A DNA stretch of 32,270 nt from Microbacterium sp. B19 (GTDB lineage: Bacteria > Actinomycetota > Actinomycetes > Actinomycetales > Microbacteriaceae), in NCBI RefSeq assembly GCF_000333395.1, contig NZ_BADA01000377.1:1-32270 (forward strand), read 5' to 3'. Below the pieces are notes generated by a model, which saw nothing but the letters and a program-made list of their open reading frames with translations, did no database searches and was not told the origin of the DNA. Positions 14,619 to 24,805 of the stretch are shown here, in pieces (position 1 is the first letter of the stretch; every line of letters starts with the position of its first letter). The translations under genes were made by a program, and so were the position numbers.

Positions 14619-16388
14619 TCAGGGGGCGGTTGCGCCCAGGGCATCCGAGGCGCCCACGAGCGCGAGGTGCGACAGCGCCTGCGGGGTGTTGCCGGCCTGC
14701 CGCTTTCCCTTCGGGTCGTACTCCTCGGAGAGGAGGCCGACGTCGTTGGCGACCGCGGTCAACCGGCGCATGAGGGCGACGGCGTCGTCGCGGCGGCCGG
14801 ACCGCGCGTACTGCCCGACGAGCCAGAACGAGCACGCGAGGAACGGGTGCTCGTCCCCCGCGAGGCCGTCGACGCCCGTGGTGCGGTAGCGCAGCAGCCA
14901 CCCGTCGGGCATGAGCGTCTGCTCCATCCGGGCGACGGTCGCGAGCATGCGCGGATCGTCGAACGCGCAGAAACCCACCTGCGGCAGGATCAGCAACGAC
15001 GCGTCGACCTCGTCGGTGTCGGCGTGCTGCGTGAACCACCCGCCGGCGTGCACGCCGTGCGCGTCGATGTCGTCGCGCGCGCGATCGCGGAGCTGGCGCC
15101 ACGTGTCGACCTCGCCGTCCAGCCCGTTCTGCTCGACGGCCCGGATGCCACGATCGAACGCCGCCCACACCATCGCGCGCGAGTGCGTGAAGAAGTGCGG
15201 ATCGCCGCGCATCTCCCAGATGCCGTTATCAGGGCGGTCGAACCACTCCGCGAGCTGGTCGAGGAGGGCCCGCTGCAGCGCCCACGAGAACGACGTCTCC
15301 TCGACGCCCGCGTTTCGGGCGGCTTCGAGCGCGACCATCACCTCGCCGATGACGTCGGCCTGGTACTGATCCACCGCGCCGTTGCCGATGCGCACGGGCC
15401 GCGCGCCGTCGTACCCGGGGAGGCTCGTGATCTCGCGCTCGGGCAGGTCGCGCTCGCCCGCGATGCCGTACATGATCTGCACGTCGGCCGGGTCGCCGGC
15501 GATCGCGCGCAGCAGCCACGTGCGCCACCGGTGCGCGGCGTCGAGGTAGCCGTGGTCGATGTACGCGACGAGGGTGAGGGCGGCGTCGCGGAGCCACACG
15601 TAGCGGTAGTCCCAGTTACGTTCGCCGCCGAACGACTCGGGCAGCGACGTCGTGGCCGCGGCCACGATGCCGCCGGTCTCGGCGTGCGTGAGTGCGCGGA
15701 GGACGAGGAGCGAGCGCGTCACGAGGTCGGCGTGCTCACCCGCCGCGTGCACGCGCCGCGCCCACGCGGCCCACCACTCGATGGTGCGTTTGAGGGTGGC
15801 ATCCACGTCGATCGGGGCGGGCGCGGTCTGCCACGACGGTCCCCACGACAGCACGGAATCGACGCTCTCGCCCGCGACGGTGGTCCACAGCGCACGGTGC
15901 GCGGTGTCGACCGCGATCAGGCGCGGACCGCGCAGGATCACGGCATCCGGACCCGCGACCGCGAGGATCGCGTGCTCGTGCCCCTGTCCGACCTGCCGCA
16001 CCCACGGCACCGCGCGGGCGTAGTCGAAGCGGAACCGCACCTCGCTGACGAAGTCCACCGCGCCCGAGATCCCGATCACGCGCCGGATGAGCGCCTCGAC
16101 GCCCTCGTCGATCGGCATCGCATCGTGCACCTCGGCGACTCCGGTCGACGTCTCCCAGCGCGTGACCAGCACGAACGTGTCCGCGTCGTAGTGCCGGGTG
16201 ACCGTGGCATCCGGATCCGTCGGACGCAACGACCACGCCCCGTGCGACTCGTCACCCAGCAGCGCACCGAACATCGACGCGCTGTCGTAGCGCGGCAGGC
16301 ACAGCCAGTCGACGCTGCCCTCCCGGGAGACGAGGGCGGCGGATCGGCAGTTGCTGAGGACGGCGTAGTCCTCGATCGCGGTGCTCAC
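14619..16388 (-). CDS. Glycoside hydrolase family 15 (glucoamylase / trehalase-like)
   Basis: A 589-residue cytoplasmic GH15 protein. The N-terminal beta-sandwich domain begins IEDYAVLSNCRSAALVSREG, the hallmark of the bacterial GH15 group that includes mycobacterial trehalase. The (alpha/alpha)6 catalytic barrel contains NWDYRYVWLRDAALTL, GIWEMRGDPHFFTHSRAMVW and the later LPQVGFCAFDDPR. Substrates in this family are trehalose or alpha-glucans, releasing glucose. This fits the divergent glucose-6-phosphate dehydrogenase gene, which would feed that glucose into the pentose phosphate pathway after phosphorylation (inference). The GTG at 16388 starts VSTAIEDYAVLS; a CACAAT box seven bases upstream may make it leaderless. 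Longer upstream frames are shadows of zwf. Confidence 0.9.
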   Translation of the reverse strand: MSTAIEDYAVLSNCRSAALVSREGSVDWLCLPRYDSASMFGALLGDESHGAWSLRPTDPDATVTRHYDADTFVLVTRWETSTGVAEVHDAMPIDEGVEALIRRVIGISGAVDFVSEVRFRFDYARAVPWVRQVGQGHEHAILAVAGPDAVILRGPRLIAVDTAHRALWTTVAGESVDSVLSWGPSWQTAPAPIDVDATLKRTIEWWAAWARRVHAAGEHADLVTRSLLVLRALTHAETGGIVAAATTSLPESFGGERNWDYRYVWLRDAALTLVAYIDHGYLDAAHRWRTWLLRAIAGDPADVQIMYGIAGERDLPEREITSLPGYDGARPVRIGNGAVDQYQADVIGEVMVALEAARNAGVEETSFSWALQRALLDQLAEWFDRPDNGIWEMRGDPHFFTHSRAMVWAAFDRGIRAVEQNGLDGEVDTWRQLRDRARDDIDAHGVHAGGWFTQHADTDEVDASLLILPQVGFCAFDDPRMLATVARMEQTLMPDGWLLRYRTTGVDGLAGDEHPFLACSFWLVGQYARSGRRDDAVALMRRLTAVANDVGLLSEEYDPKGKRQAGNTPQALSHLALVGASDALGATAP

Positions 16389-16490
16389 CCTCGTGATTGT
16401 GGCAGGGGATGCCGACATCGCGGCCGTGCATCTCGCTAGCGGCATCGGTGTGCCCGCTGCAAGCGACCTGCCGGTGTCGGAACCGGGCGC

Positions 16491-16502
16491 TACGGTGGCC
16501 CC
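16491..16502 (+). promoter_or_regulatory. -10 box of a leaderless promoter (TACGGT-N6-ATG)
   Basis: TACGGT at 16491-16496, then six bases, then the zwf ATG. There is no purine-rich ribosome site, consistent with a leaderless transcript. Confidence 0.6.
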
Positions 16503-17870
16503 ATGCCGGCGGACACCACCCTGATCATCCTGGGCGCTTCGGGCGACCTCACCTCGCGTCTCCTCCTGCCCGCCCTCGGGCAGCTGCTCACGCGCGAGCC
16601 GAACCGCTCGGTGCGGCTGCACGGCGCGGGCATGGAGGACTGGACCGACCAGAAGTGGCGCGACACCGTGCGCGCGTCGTTCGCGACGATGGGCGCCGAG
16701 AAGGCCTTCGACAAGGTGGCCGACACCACCTACAGCCAGGCAGACATCACCAAGGCCTCCGACCTTCAGGAGCTCCTGGATGCCGCCGAGGGTCGGCCCG
16801 CGCTGTACTTCGCCGTTCCGCCCGCGGTCGCCGAGAAGGCGTGCGTGGCCCTGGCCGACGTGACCATCCCCGAGGGCACGATCCTCGCGCTCGAGAAGCC
16901 GTTCGGCACCGACGAGGCCAGCGCGCACGCGCTCAACCAGCAGGTCGCGAAGCTCGTGCCCGAGGACCAGGTGTTCCGCATCGACCACTTCCTGGGCCGG
17001 TCGACGGTGCTCAACCTTCTCGGGGTGCGCTTCGCCAACCGCCTCATCGAGAGCGTGTGGTCGGCCGACGACATCGCCGGGATCACGGTCGACTTCCCCG
17101 AGAAGCTCGGGCTCGAGGGGCGCGCGGGCTACTACGACCACGCCGGGGCGCTCGTCGACATGATCCAGAGCCACCTGTTGCAGGTGATGGCGTTCGTGAC
17201 GATGGAGCCGCCGTCCTCCCTCGACCAGCTCGACCTGCGGGATGCCACCTCCGCGGTGCTGCGCGCGACGCACGTGTGGGGCGACGACCCGGTGAAGAAC
17301 TCCCGCCGCGCCCGGTACACCGAGGGCACGATCGGCGACCGGCACTTCACGTCCTACGTCGACGAGCCCGGGGTCGACGCGTCGCGGCAGACCGAGACGC
17401 TCGCCGAGATGACGGTCGAGGTGCGCACCGCCCGCTGGCAGGGCGTGCCGATCGTGCTGCGGTCGGGCAAAGCCCTCGGACCGGATGCCGGCGACCCGGC
17501 CGTGACCGTCACCTTCAAGCCCGTGCGGCATCTGCCCGACGGCTTCGTCGGCGAGAGCGACCCTTCCGTGCTGACGTTCTCGCTCGGCCCCGACACCATG
17601 AGCCTCGGACTGAACGTGAACGGCGCCGACGACCCGCTCGAACTCGAACGTGTCACGCTCGCGGCAGACCTCGGCGAGGGCGGCCTGAAAGCCTACGGCG
17701 AGGTGCTCTCCGGCATCCTGGACGGCGACGCCATGCTCGCCGTGCGCGGTGACGCCGCCGAACAGTGCTGGCGCATCGTGCAGCCGGTCATCGACGCGTG
17801 GCGCGCGGGGAAGGTGCCGCTCGACGAGTACCCCGCGGGAACCGCGGGACCTGCGTCGTGGGGGCTGTGA
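16503..17870 (+). CDS. zwf: Glucose-6-phosphate 1-dehydrogenase
   Basis: A 455-residue enzyme oxidising glucose 6-phosphate to 6-phosphogluconolactone with NAD(P)+, first step of the oxidative pentose phosphate pathway. The nucleotide loop is GASGDLTSRLLLPAL at the N-terminus. EKPFG near 130 and the active-site RIDHFLGR (usually RIDHYLGK) follow. The length is slightly short for the family (about 480-510), and the divergent F and R in the active-site motif suggest the shorter actinobacterial isoform rather than the main OpcA-associated enzyme; no opcA, tal or tkt lies beside it. Divergent from the GH15 gene. Confidence 0.92.
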   Translation: MPADTTLIILGASGDLTSRLLLPALGQLLTREPNRSVRLHGAGMEDWTDQKWRDTVRASFATMGAEKAFDKVADTTYSQADITKASDLQELLDAAEGRPALYFAVPPAVAEKACVALADVTIPEGTILALEKPFGTDEASAHALNQQVAKLVPEDQVFRIDHFLGRSTVLNLLGVRFANRLIESVWSADDIAGITVDFPEKLGLEGRAGYYDHAGALVDMIQSHLLQVMAFVTMEPPSSLDQLDLRDATSAVLRATHVWGDDPVKNSRRARYTEGTIGDRHFTSYVDEPGVDASRQTETLAEMTVEVRTARWQGVPIVLRSGKALGPDAGDPAVTVTFKPVRHLPDGFVGESDPSVLTFSLGPDTMSLGLNVNGADDPLELERVTLAADLGEGGLKAYGEVLSGILDGDAMLAVRGDAAEQCWRIVQPVIDAWRAGKVPLDEYPAGTAGPASWGL

Positions 17871-17968
17871 CTTTCTCCGTCACACGGGAACATCCGGGGG
17901 CCTGACCGCGTTCGATGGACTGGGTCAACGGAGCCCCGGCATCGTTCTCACCCCCGAGGAGTACCCCC

Positions 17969-18553
17969 ATGTCCCACGTTCTCGACCGCACCGCGCAGAC
18001 CGACGTCCCGATCCTCGACGTCCTGGCCGAGCGCTGGAGCACCCGCGTCTTCGACGCCGAAGCCCCCATCGACGAGGAGGCCCTGCGCGCCGCCTTCGAG
18101 GCCGCCCGCTGGTCGCCGTCCGCCAACAACACGCAGCCGTGGCGCTTCATCGTCGGCCGCCGCGGAACCGACGCCCACGCGAAGATCGTCGAGTCGCTCG
18201 TCGGGTTCAACCAGGGATGGGCCCCGGCCGCCGGCGCGCTGATCGTGGTCCTGGCCGAGACCGCCGACGCCGAGGGCAACGCCCTCCCGTGGGCGACCTA
18301 TGACGCCGGTCAGTCGGCCGCGTTCTTCACGGTCGAGGCGCACGCCCGCGGCCTCGCCACCCACACCATGGGCGGCTTCTCGGGCGACGAGCTGCGCGGC
18401 GCGTTCGGCATCGACCCCCGCTTCACGCCGGTGACCGTCATCGCCGTGGGTGCCTTCGGCGACCTGGATGCCGCCGACGAGGCCTTCCGCGCCCGTGAGT
18501 CCGCGCCCCGCACGCGCCGCCCCCTCGCCGAGTCCCTGCTGCTCGACGCCTGA
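17969..18553 (+). CDS. Nitroreductase-family FMN oxidoreductase
   Basis: A 194-residue flavoprotein of the nitroreductase fold, which reduces nitroaromatics, quinones or related substrates with NAD(P)H. Visible are the FMN-phosphate motif RWSTRVFD near 23-30, ARWSPSANNTQPWRF (about 48-62), and the C-terminal GAFGDLDAADE. ATG at 17969 is preceded by GAGGAG at 8 bases; the upstream ATG at 17915 adds 18 unlikely residues. It stands alone, followed by a tandem 47-bp repeat of its own 3' end and a terminator. Confidence 0.9.
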   Translation: MSHVLDRTAQTDVPILDVLAERWSTRVFDAEAPIDEEALRAAFEAARWSPSANNTQPWRFIVGRRGTDAHAKIVESLVGFNQGWAPAAGALIVVLAETADAEGNALPWATYDAGQSAAFFTVEAHARGLATHTMGGFSGDELRGAFGIDPRFTPVTVIAVGAFGDLDAADEAFRARESAPRTRRPLAESLLLDA

Positions 18554-18625
18554 CGCCGCGTCGCCTCCCGGCATCCGGGTCCCTGCTGCTCGACGCCTGA
18601 CGCCGCGCCGGCTCCCGGCATCCGC
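18532..18625 (+). repeat. 47-bp tandem duplication spanning the nitroreductase 3' end
   Basis: Unit 1 (18532-18578) holds the last seven codons plus the stop of the nitroreductase and 25 bases beyond. Unit 2 (18579-18625) repeats it, with substitutions limited to a few bases near the middle and the last base. The duplicate therefore contains a second, non-translated copy of the protein's SLLLDA tail and stop. Confidence 0.85.
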
Positions 18626-18667
18626 CCTCCGCCCCCGTATCCGCGCATCGCGGTGCGGGGGCGGAGG
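18626..18667. terminator. Long GC hairpin (12-bp perfect stem)
   Basis: CCTCCGCCCCCG (18626-18637) pairs with CGGGGGCGGAGG (18656-18667). A second small stem CCGCG/CGCGG sits inside the loop. It is the likely terminator of the nitroreductase gene, placed directly after the tandem repeat. Confidence 0.65.
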
Positions 18668-18714
18668 CGTGTCCGGGCGGGGTCATTCGGCGCCGCCGCG
18701 GTGGCGCCGCGCGC

Positions 18715-18732
18715 GGTCCGCCGCGGCGGACC
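18715..18732. repeat. 18-bp perfect palindrome GGTCCGCCGCGGCGGACC
   Basis: A self-complementary 18-mer in the region 18668-18895 upstream of the alpha/beta hydrolase. It could be a regulator site or part of a termination structure; nothing else in this stretch is recognised. Confidence 0.5.
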
Positions 18733-18895
18733 GTCGGAGACGCCAGAACCGGGCTTGTGACGTCGCGCGCAGCGGGCCGACATTGCGCTGGGCGCGACCG
18801 TCGCCCGCGGGGAGAGTGTGTGCCGTCGGCAGGTCCCCTGTCGAATGCTCACGGTCGGGGGGTCCGTCGAGAACCCGGACGGAGAAAGAACGCTC

Positions 18896-19684
18896 ATGCC
18901 CTACATCGACCTGGCCGACGGTGGCCGGCTCTTCTTCACGGAGGAAGGCGCCGGTCGCCCCGTCCTCCTCATCCACGGATGGGCGTGCGACGGTTCGGAT
19001 TGGGCCTGGCTCCAGGCAGACCTCGCCGCGGACCACCGGGCGATCGCGATCGATAATCGCGGACACGGACGTTCGAGTCGATCGGAGACGTACTCCCCCG
19101 CCGCTTTCGCTGCCGACGCCGCCGAGGTGATCGAAAGGCTCGAGCTCGGTCCGACCCTCGTCATGGGGCACTCCATGGGGACGATCATCGCCTCCGCCCT
19201 TGCCATCCGGCGGCCCGAGCTGGTGTCCGGTCTCGTCCTCGTCGATCCGGTCTACGGCGCCGATCCCGCAGTCATGGCCGGAGCGCTCCGCATGGCGAGG
19301 GCCGATCCGCACGGATTCACGGTCGCCGCCTGGGCGCCGTTCTACGGCGCACGAACTCCGGCGTGGCTCCCGATCTGGCATCGACGACGCACCCTCGCGA
19401 CCGACCCCCACACGGTGAGCGAGGCGCTCGCCGGTCTCTATGAGGGCGAGGGCGGTCTCGGGCTGGCGTCCGTCGGTGAGCGGGAGCTGGTCAAGCGGCA
19501 GGCTCCCACCCTCGCCCTGTATGCGGGCACGGGGCAGGCCATCGCCGACTGGGACGGCGCGCTCGAACACCGCGCGCCGTACGAGATCGAGATCTGGCCG
19601 GAGAACGGACACTTTCTGCACCAGGAGGACCCCGAGCGTTTCGCGGCCCGTGTCCGGTCGTGGCTCGCCGCGTCGGAGGTGTGA
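18896..19684 (+). CDS. Alpha/beta-fold hydrolase
   Basis: A 262-residue single-domain hydrolase with no signal peptide. The oxyanion-hole motif is LLIHGWACDG, the nucleophile elbow GHSMG, and the catalytic histidine probably that in ENGHFLHQE near the C-terminus; the acid is one of the aspartates before it. DNRGHGRS is the common strand-4 motif. The family includes esterases, haloperoxidase-like enzymes, lactonases and C-C hydrolases; no specific substrate is evident. ATG at 18896 has GGAG about 11 bases upstream. Convergent with the HxlR gene. Confidence 0.88.
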   Translation: MPYIDLADGGRLFFTEEGAGRPVLLIHGWACDGSDWAWLQADLAADHRAIAIDNRGHGRSSRSETYSPAAFAADAAEVIERLELGPTLVMGHSMGTIIASALAIRRPELVSGLVLVDPVYGADPAVMAGALRMARADPHGFTVAAWAPFYGARTPAWLPIWHRRRTLATDPHTVSEALAGLYEGEGGLGLASVGERELVKRQAPTLALYAGTGQAIADWDGALEHRAPYEIEIWPENGHFLHQEDPERFAARVRSWLAASEV

Positions 19685-19723
19685 CGAAACCCCGGCCGCA
19701 TGGCATCCATCGGCCCCGTGATC

Positions 19724-19769
19724 GTGGTGCGGGGGTGGCGCTCCCCGCCCGCGCCTGCCCTCGCACCAC
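19724..19769. terminator. Possible hairpin between convergent genes
   Basis: GTGGTGCG (19724-19731) pairs with CGCACCAC (19762-19769) around a 30-base GC-rich loop, between the alpha/beta hydrolase (stop 19684) and hxlR-like gene (stop 19818). The long loop makes it a weak call. Confidence 0.35.
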
Positions 19770-19814
19770 CCCCGGGCGCCGGGTCACGCGCTCGCTACCG
19801 CGTTCGCTGCCGCA

Positions 19815-19833
19815 GGATCACGTGACGTGATCC
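19815..19833 (-). terminator. Hairpin at the end of the HxlR gene
   Basis: GGATCACG and CGTGATCC arms around a 3-base loop overlap the stop codon of the HxlR-family gene (TCA at 19818-19820 on the plus strand). Confidence 0.4.
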
Positions 19834-20129
19834 GGCGCCTCGGTCGGCGCGGGGACGGCCGCACCCCACGCGCCGAGCGCCTCTATCGCGGGGCGGAGCG
19901 CCTCGCCCCGCTCGGTCAGAGCGTAGGCGCGCGTGTTGTGCTTCAGCGGGAGGCGACGGAGGACACCGGCCTCCTCGAGCTCGCGCAGGCGCACGGCGAG
20001 GATGTTCGTGCCGACACCGAGGTCGCGCTGCAGATCGCCGTATCGCTGGGGACCGTCGAGCAGCCGCTCGACGATGAGCAACGCCCACCGGGCACCGACG
20101 ACGTCGAGGGCCGCGGCGAGGTCGCTCAC
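19818..20129 (-). CDS. HxlR-family winged-helix transcriptional regulator
   Basis: A 103-residue DNA-binding protein. The HxlR pattern is clear: VGARWALLIVERLLDGPQRY in helix 1-2, LGVGTNILAVRLRELEEAGV as recognition helix, then the wing with YALTERGEALRPAIEALGAW. The family often senses redox or reactive-electrophile stress; the typical sensor cysteine near the N-terminus is absent, so a ligand or partner-based signal is more likely. The GTG start overlaps the stop of the VOC gene upstream (GTGA), so the two are one transcription unit. Confidence 0.9.
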   Translation of the reverse strand: MSDLAAALDVVGARWALLIVERLLDGPQRYGDLQRDLGVGTNILAVRLRELEEAGVLRRLPLKHNTRAYALTERGEALRPAIEALGAWGAAVPAPTEAPDHVT

Positions 20130-20530
20130 TCGGACGCTTCGGCGTCCGGCTTCATCCAGAACGGCGAGTAGTGGTAGCCGTCCGGGTCGTCGAACTGGCG
20201 CTGGTACATGAAGGGGTAGTCGTCAGTGTCGCCGATGCGCCCGCCGGCCGCGCCCGCGCGCTCGACGAGTTCGTCGACGGCCTCGCGACTGCCGAGGTCG
20301 AACGACACGGTGATCTTCGACGGGGTGTCGGGCCCGCCGATCAGGTCTTCGGTACCGCCGACGGCGGCGTACATGTCGCGGCTGCCGAGCATGACGTACT
20401 GCTCGGGCGCGATCGCGAAGCACGAGACGTTGTGGTCGGACATCTGCTCGTTGAGCGTCCAGCCGAGGGCGGTGTAGAACGCGGTCGCCCGCTCGACGGA
20501 CTCGACGGGACACGTGAGGAAGAGGCTCAT
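20126..20530 (-). CDS. VOC-family (PhnB/glyoxalase-like) protein
   Basis: A 134-residue VOC protein with the opening FLTCPVESVERATAFYTALG and the closing FDDPDGYHYSPFWMKPD. This subgroup is often annotated as glyoxalase or extradiol dioxygenase-like, with no proven reaction. ATG at 20530 has GGAAG about 10 bases upstream. It is translationally coupled to the HxlR-type regulator, which probably regulates the pair. Confidence 0.87.
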   Translation of the reverse strand: MSLFLTCPVESVERATAFYTALGWTLNEQMSDHNVSCFAIAPEQYVMLGSRDMYAAVGGTEDLIGGPDTPSKITVSFDLGSREAVDELVERAGAAGGRIGDTDDYPFMYQRQFDDPDGYHYSPFWMKPDAEASE

Positions 20531-20573
20531 GGCCGCGATGCTTCCAAAAGTGAAGTGCGACGTCAAGGGCCGA

Positions 20574-21041
20574 TCAGCGCTCGACGAGCACACCGTCCTC
20601 GTCGGCCCACACGTGCCGCCCGGGCGTGAACACGACGCCCGCGATCGTCACCGGGACGTCGACCTCGCCGACGCCGTCCTTCGCGCTCTTGCGCGGGTTC
20701 GAGCCGAGCGCCTTGACCCCGAGCGGGAGGGATGCCATCGCCCCCCGGTCGCGGATCGCCCCGTGCACGATCACCCCGGCCCACCCGTTCTCGACCGCGG
20801 ACGCCGCGATCAGATCGCCGACCAGCGCGGACTCCAGCGACCCGCCGCCGTCGACGACGAGCACCGCGCCGTCGCCCGGGGTCGCGAGTACCTGCTTCAC
20901 GAGCGCGTTGTCGCGGTGGCACCGCACGGTCCGGATCGGGCCGTCGAAGGCGACACGACCGCCGAGGTCGAGCAGTTGCAGCGAAAGGGAATCGAGGTCG
21001 TCGCCGCGCTCGTCGTAGAGGTCGGCCGTCGCGATGGTCAT
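20574..21041 (-). CDS. RraA-like protein (RNase E inhibitor / HMG aldolase fold)
   Basis: A 155-residue protein of the RraA family, which covers ribonuclease-activity regulators and divalent-metal 4-hydroxy-4-methyl-2-oxoglutarate/oxaloacetate aldolases. The core GDLIAASAVENGWAGVIVHG followed by AIRDRGAMA contains the conserved R-D pair of the family. The compact length matches the RraA-type trimer subunit. Which of the two activities applies cannot be decided by eye. A TACCCT-N6-ATG leaderless promoter fixes the start at 21041. Confidence 0.88.
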   Translation of the reverse strand: MTIATADLYDERGDDLDSLSLQLLDLGGRVAFDGPIRTVRCHRDNALVKQVLATPGDGAVLVVDGGGSLESALVGDLIAASAVENGWAGVIVHGAIRDRGAMASLPLGVKALGSNPRKSAKDGVGEVDVPVTIAGVVFTPGRHVWADEDGVLVER

Positions 21042-21053
21042 GCGGCCAGGGTA
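21042..21053 (-). promoter_or_regulatory. -10 box of a leaderless promoter (TACCCT-N6-ATG)
   Basis: Minus-strand TACCCT (21048-21053), six bases, then the ATG of the RraA-like gene. Confidence 0.6.
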
Positions 21054-21145
21054 GCGACGCGGGCCCGTGCGGGGCGTGGGGTCGTGGCATCCACCGCCCC
21101 TGCTCGGGGGCTCGCGCTTCCGGCGGCGTGCTGGCCCCCGCCACT

Positions 21146-21216
21146 GCCGAGAAACGCGATCTGCGGCGAGAAACGGTGGGAGAGAGCGTTTCTCGCGGTG
21201 AATCGCGTTTCTCGGC
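21146..21216. repeat. 71-bp nested palindromic element, type B
   Basis: Four GAGAAACG half-sites: direct at 21149-21156 and 21168-21175, inverted at 21187-21194 and 21206-21213. Spacing is exactly 19 bp in each arm and the element is mirrored about 21181. The outer arms are perfect over 15 bp, the inner over 10 bp. It fills most of the gap 21054-21295 between the rraA-like promoter and the 3' end of clpB. Confidence 0.85.
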
Positions 21217-21295
21217 GGCGTGGGTGGGGTGCTGGCGGAGCTCCGCGCGAGATAGCGGGGCACCCGGGGCGGGGAGCCCGCGCCCGGGTCCGGTG

Positions 21296-23497
<2,202 letters not shown>

Positions 23498-23520
23498 GGG
23501 GTCTCCTGGAAATCTGTCGC

Positions 23521-23547
23521 AAACTTGAGTTGCGTTGGCTCAAGTTT
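23521..23547. promoter_or_regulatory. HAIR (HspR operator) upstream of clpB
   Basis: AAACTTGAG (23521-23529) and CTCAAGTTT (23539-23547) form a perfect 9-bp inverted repeat. It matches the HAIR consensus CTTGAGT-N7-ACTCAAG with one difference. It is centred 37 bp upstream of the clpB start. A minus-strand TAAACT (23543-23548) overlapping one arm may be the -10 box. It predicts HspR repression and heat induction. Confidence 0.85.
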
Positions 23548-23598
23548 AGCAGCGCGGGTGGGCCGCGGCAATGGGGCCGGCGGCGGCGCGCGCCCCCG

Positions 23599-23677
23599 AG
23601 GCCGCGAGACTGCATCTAGCCGACGAAACCGCCGCACGCTGCAGTGGGCTTGTCAGCAGCGTGCAGTCTCGCGGCCT
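23599..23677. repeat. 16-bp perfect inverted repeat between clpB and the AraC gene
   Basis: AGGCCGCGAGACTGCA (23599-23614) and its exact complement (23662-23677) enclose 47 bases. A second, non-concentric pair, GCACGCTGC/GCAGCGTGC (23634-23642, 23656-23664), overlaps it. The general look resembles the nested elements elsewhere, but inner half-sites at 19-bp spacing are degenerate at best, so membership is uncertain. Confidence 0.6.
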
Positions 23678-23730
23678 GGGACCGGCCGGAGACGACCGAC
23701 GGATGCCAGCACCCCGCGCAATACCCGGAC

Positions 23731-24720
23731 TCAGGCCGGAACGGCCTCGCGGGATGCCGCGATCACGTCGTCGGCGCACGAGAAGCGCGCGCGGTACGCG
23801 GTGGGCGTGAGGCCCATGGTGCGGGCGAAGTTCTGCCGCAGCACGGCGGCGGAGCCGAATCCGCACTCCGACGCGATGCGGTCGAGGCCGAGGTTCGTCT
23901 CCTCGAGGAGCCGCTGCGCGTGCAGCAGCCGCTGGCGCGCGAGCCACGCCGCGGGCGTCGCGCCGAAGTCGGCCTTGAAGCGGCGGGCGAACGTCCGCGG
24001 CGACATGTGCGCGCGCGCCGCGAGCCGCTCGACGGACAGGTCGGCGTGAAGGTTCTGCAGCATCCATTCGGTCACCGGCGCGAGCGAGAGCGACGTGTCG
24101 ACGGGGAGCGGCGCGGCGATGAACTGCGCCTGCCCGCCGTCGCGCTGCGGCGCCACGACCATGCGCCGCGCGATGCGGTTCGCGAGCTCTGCGCCGAGCT
24201 CCTGGCGCAGCAGGTGCAGGCACGCGTCCAGCCCGGCGGCGGTCCCGGCGCTCGTGATGATGTTGCCGGACTGCACGTAGAGCACGTCGGGGTCGACCTC
24301 GATCCGCGGGTACATGCGCGCCATGGTCTGCGCGTAGCGCCAGTGCGTGGTGGCCCGCCGCCCGTCGAGCACCCCCGCCGCGGCGAGGACGAACGACCCG
24401 CTGCACACGCTGAGCAGCCACGCCCCGCGGGCGTCGGCGCGCCGCACGAGCTCGGTGACCCGCGGATCGATCGCGCCCCATTGCTCTCGGGGGACCGGGG
24501 CCAGCACGAGGATGTCGACGTCGTCCGCGGCATCCAGGCCCTTCTCGACGTTGATCGAGAAGCCGATGTTCGACGGCACGACCCCGGGGTCGGGGCTCAC
24601 GATCCGGAAGTCGAAGTTCGGGATGCCGTCGTCGCTGCGGTCGAGGCCGAACGCCTCACAGGCGAGGCCGAACTCGAAAGGCGCGAAGCCGGGCTGGACG
24701 ACGACGGCGACGGAACGCAT
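23731..24720 (-). CDS. GlxA-family AraC-type regulator (DJ-1/PfpI-like domain plus AraC HTH)
   Basis: A 329-residue transcription regulator. The N-terminal DJ-1/PfpI-like amidotransferase domain (about 3-170) carries the VCSGSFVLAAAGVLDGRRAT nucleophile-elbow region with a cysteine, and the C-terminal AraC domain (about 225-320) has two helix-turn-helix motifs (LSVERLAARAHMSPRTFARR, and LDRIASECGFGSAAVLRQNF). GlxA-type regulators control amine, arginine or osmolyte catabolism in various bacteria; the target here is unknown. ATG at 24720 is preceded by GGAGG. It is divergent from a small membrane protein gene with an 8-bp palindrome in between. Confidence 0.9.
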   Translation of the reverse strand: MRSVAVVVQPGFAPFEFGLACEAFGLDRSDDGIPNFDFRIVSPDPGVVPSNIGFSINVEKGLDAADDVDILVLAPVPREQWGAIDPRVTELVRRADARGAWLLSVCSGSFVLAAAGVLDGRRATTHWRYAQTMARMYPRIEVDPDVLYVQSGNIITSAGTAAGLDACLHLLRQELGAELANRIARRMVVAPQRDGGQAQFIAAPLPVDTSLSLAPVTEWMLQNLHADLSVERLAARAHMSPRTFARRFKADFGATPAAWLARQRLLHAQRLLEETNLGLDRIASECGFGSAAVLRQNFARTMGLTPTAYRARFSCADDVIAASREAVPA

Positions 24721-24758
24721 GGATCCTCCATGTGGCAGAAAAGATTCGAACAACGTTC

Positions 24759-24781
24759 ATCATGCCACTCGTGGGCATGAT
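24759..24781. promoter_or_regulatory. Palindrome in the glxA-like / small-protein divergent region
   Basis: ATCATGCC (24759-24766) and GGCATGAT (24774-24781) flank 7 bases. Its position between divergent genes suggests an operator, perhaps for the adjacent AraC-type regulator. This is a guess from position only. Confidence 0.4.
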
Positions 24782-24792
24782 TCGTACAGACG

Positions 24793-24805
24793 TAGCTTCT
24801 CTGCC
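24793..24805 (+). promoter_or_regulatory. Probable -10 box (TAGCTT-N7-ATG), leaderless
   Basis: TAGCTT at 24793-24798, then seven bases and the ATG at 24806. No ribosome site is visible. Confidence 0.45.

Noticed and set aside
14619-17531. Apparent 970-residue protein extending GH15 upstream.
   Set aside because: The extra N-terminal part is antisense to zwf; GH15 homology begins at the GTG at 16388.
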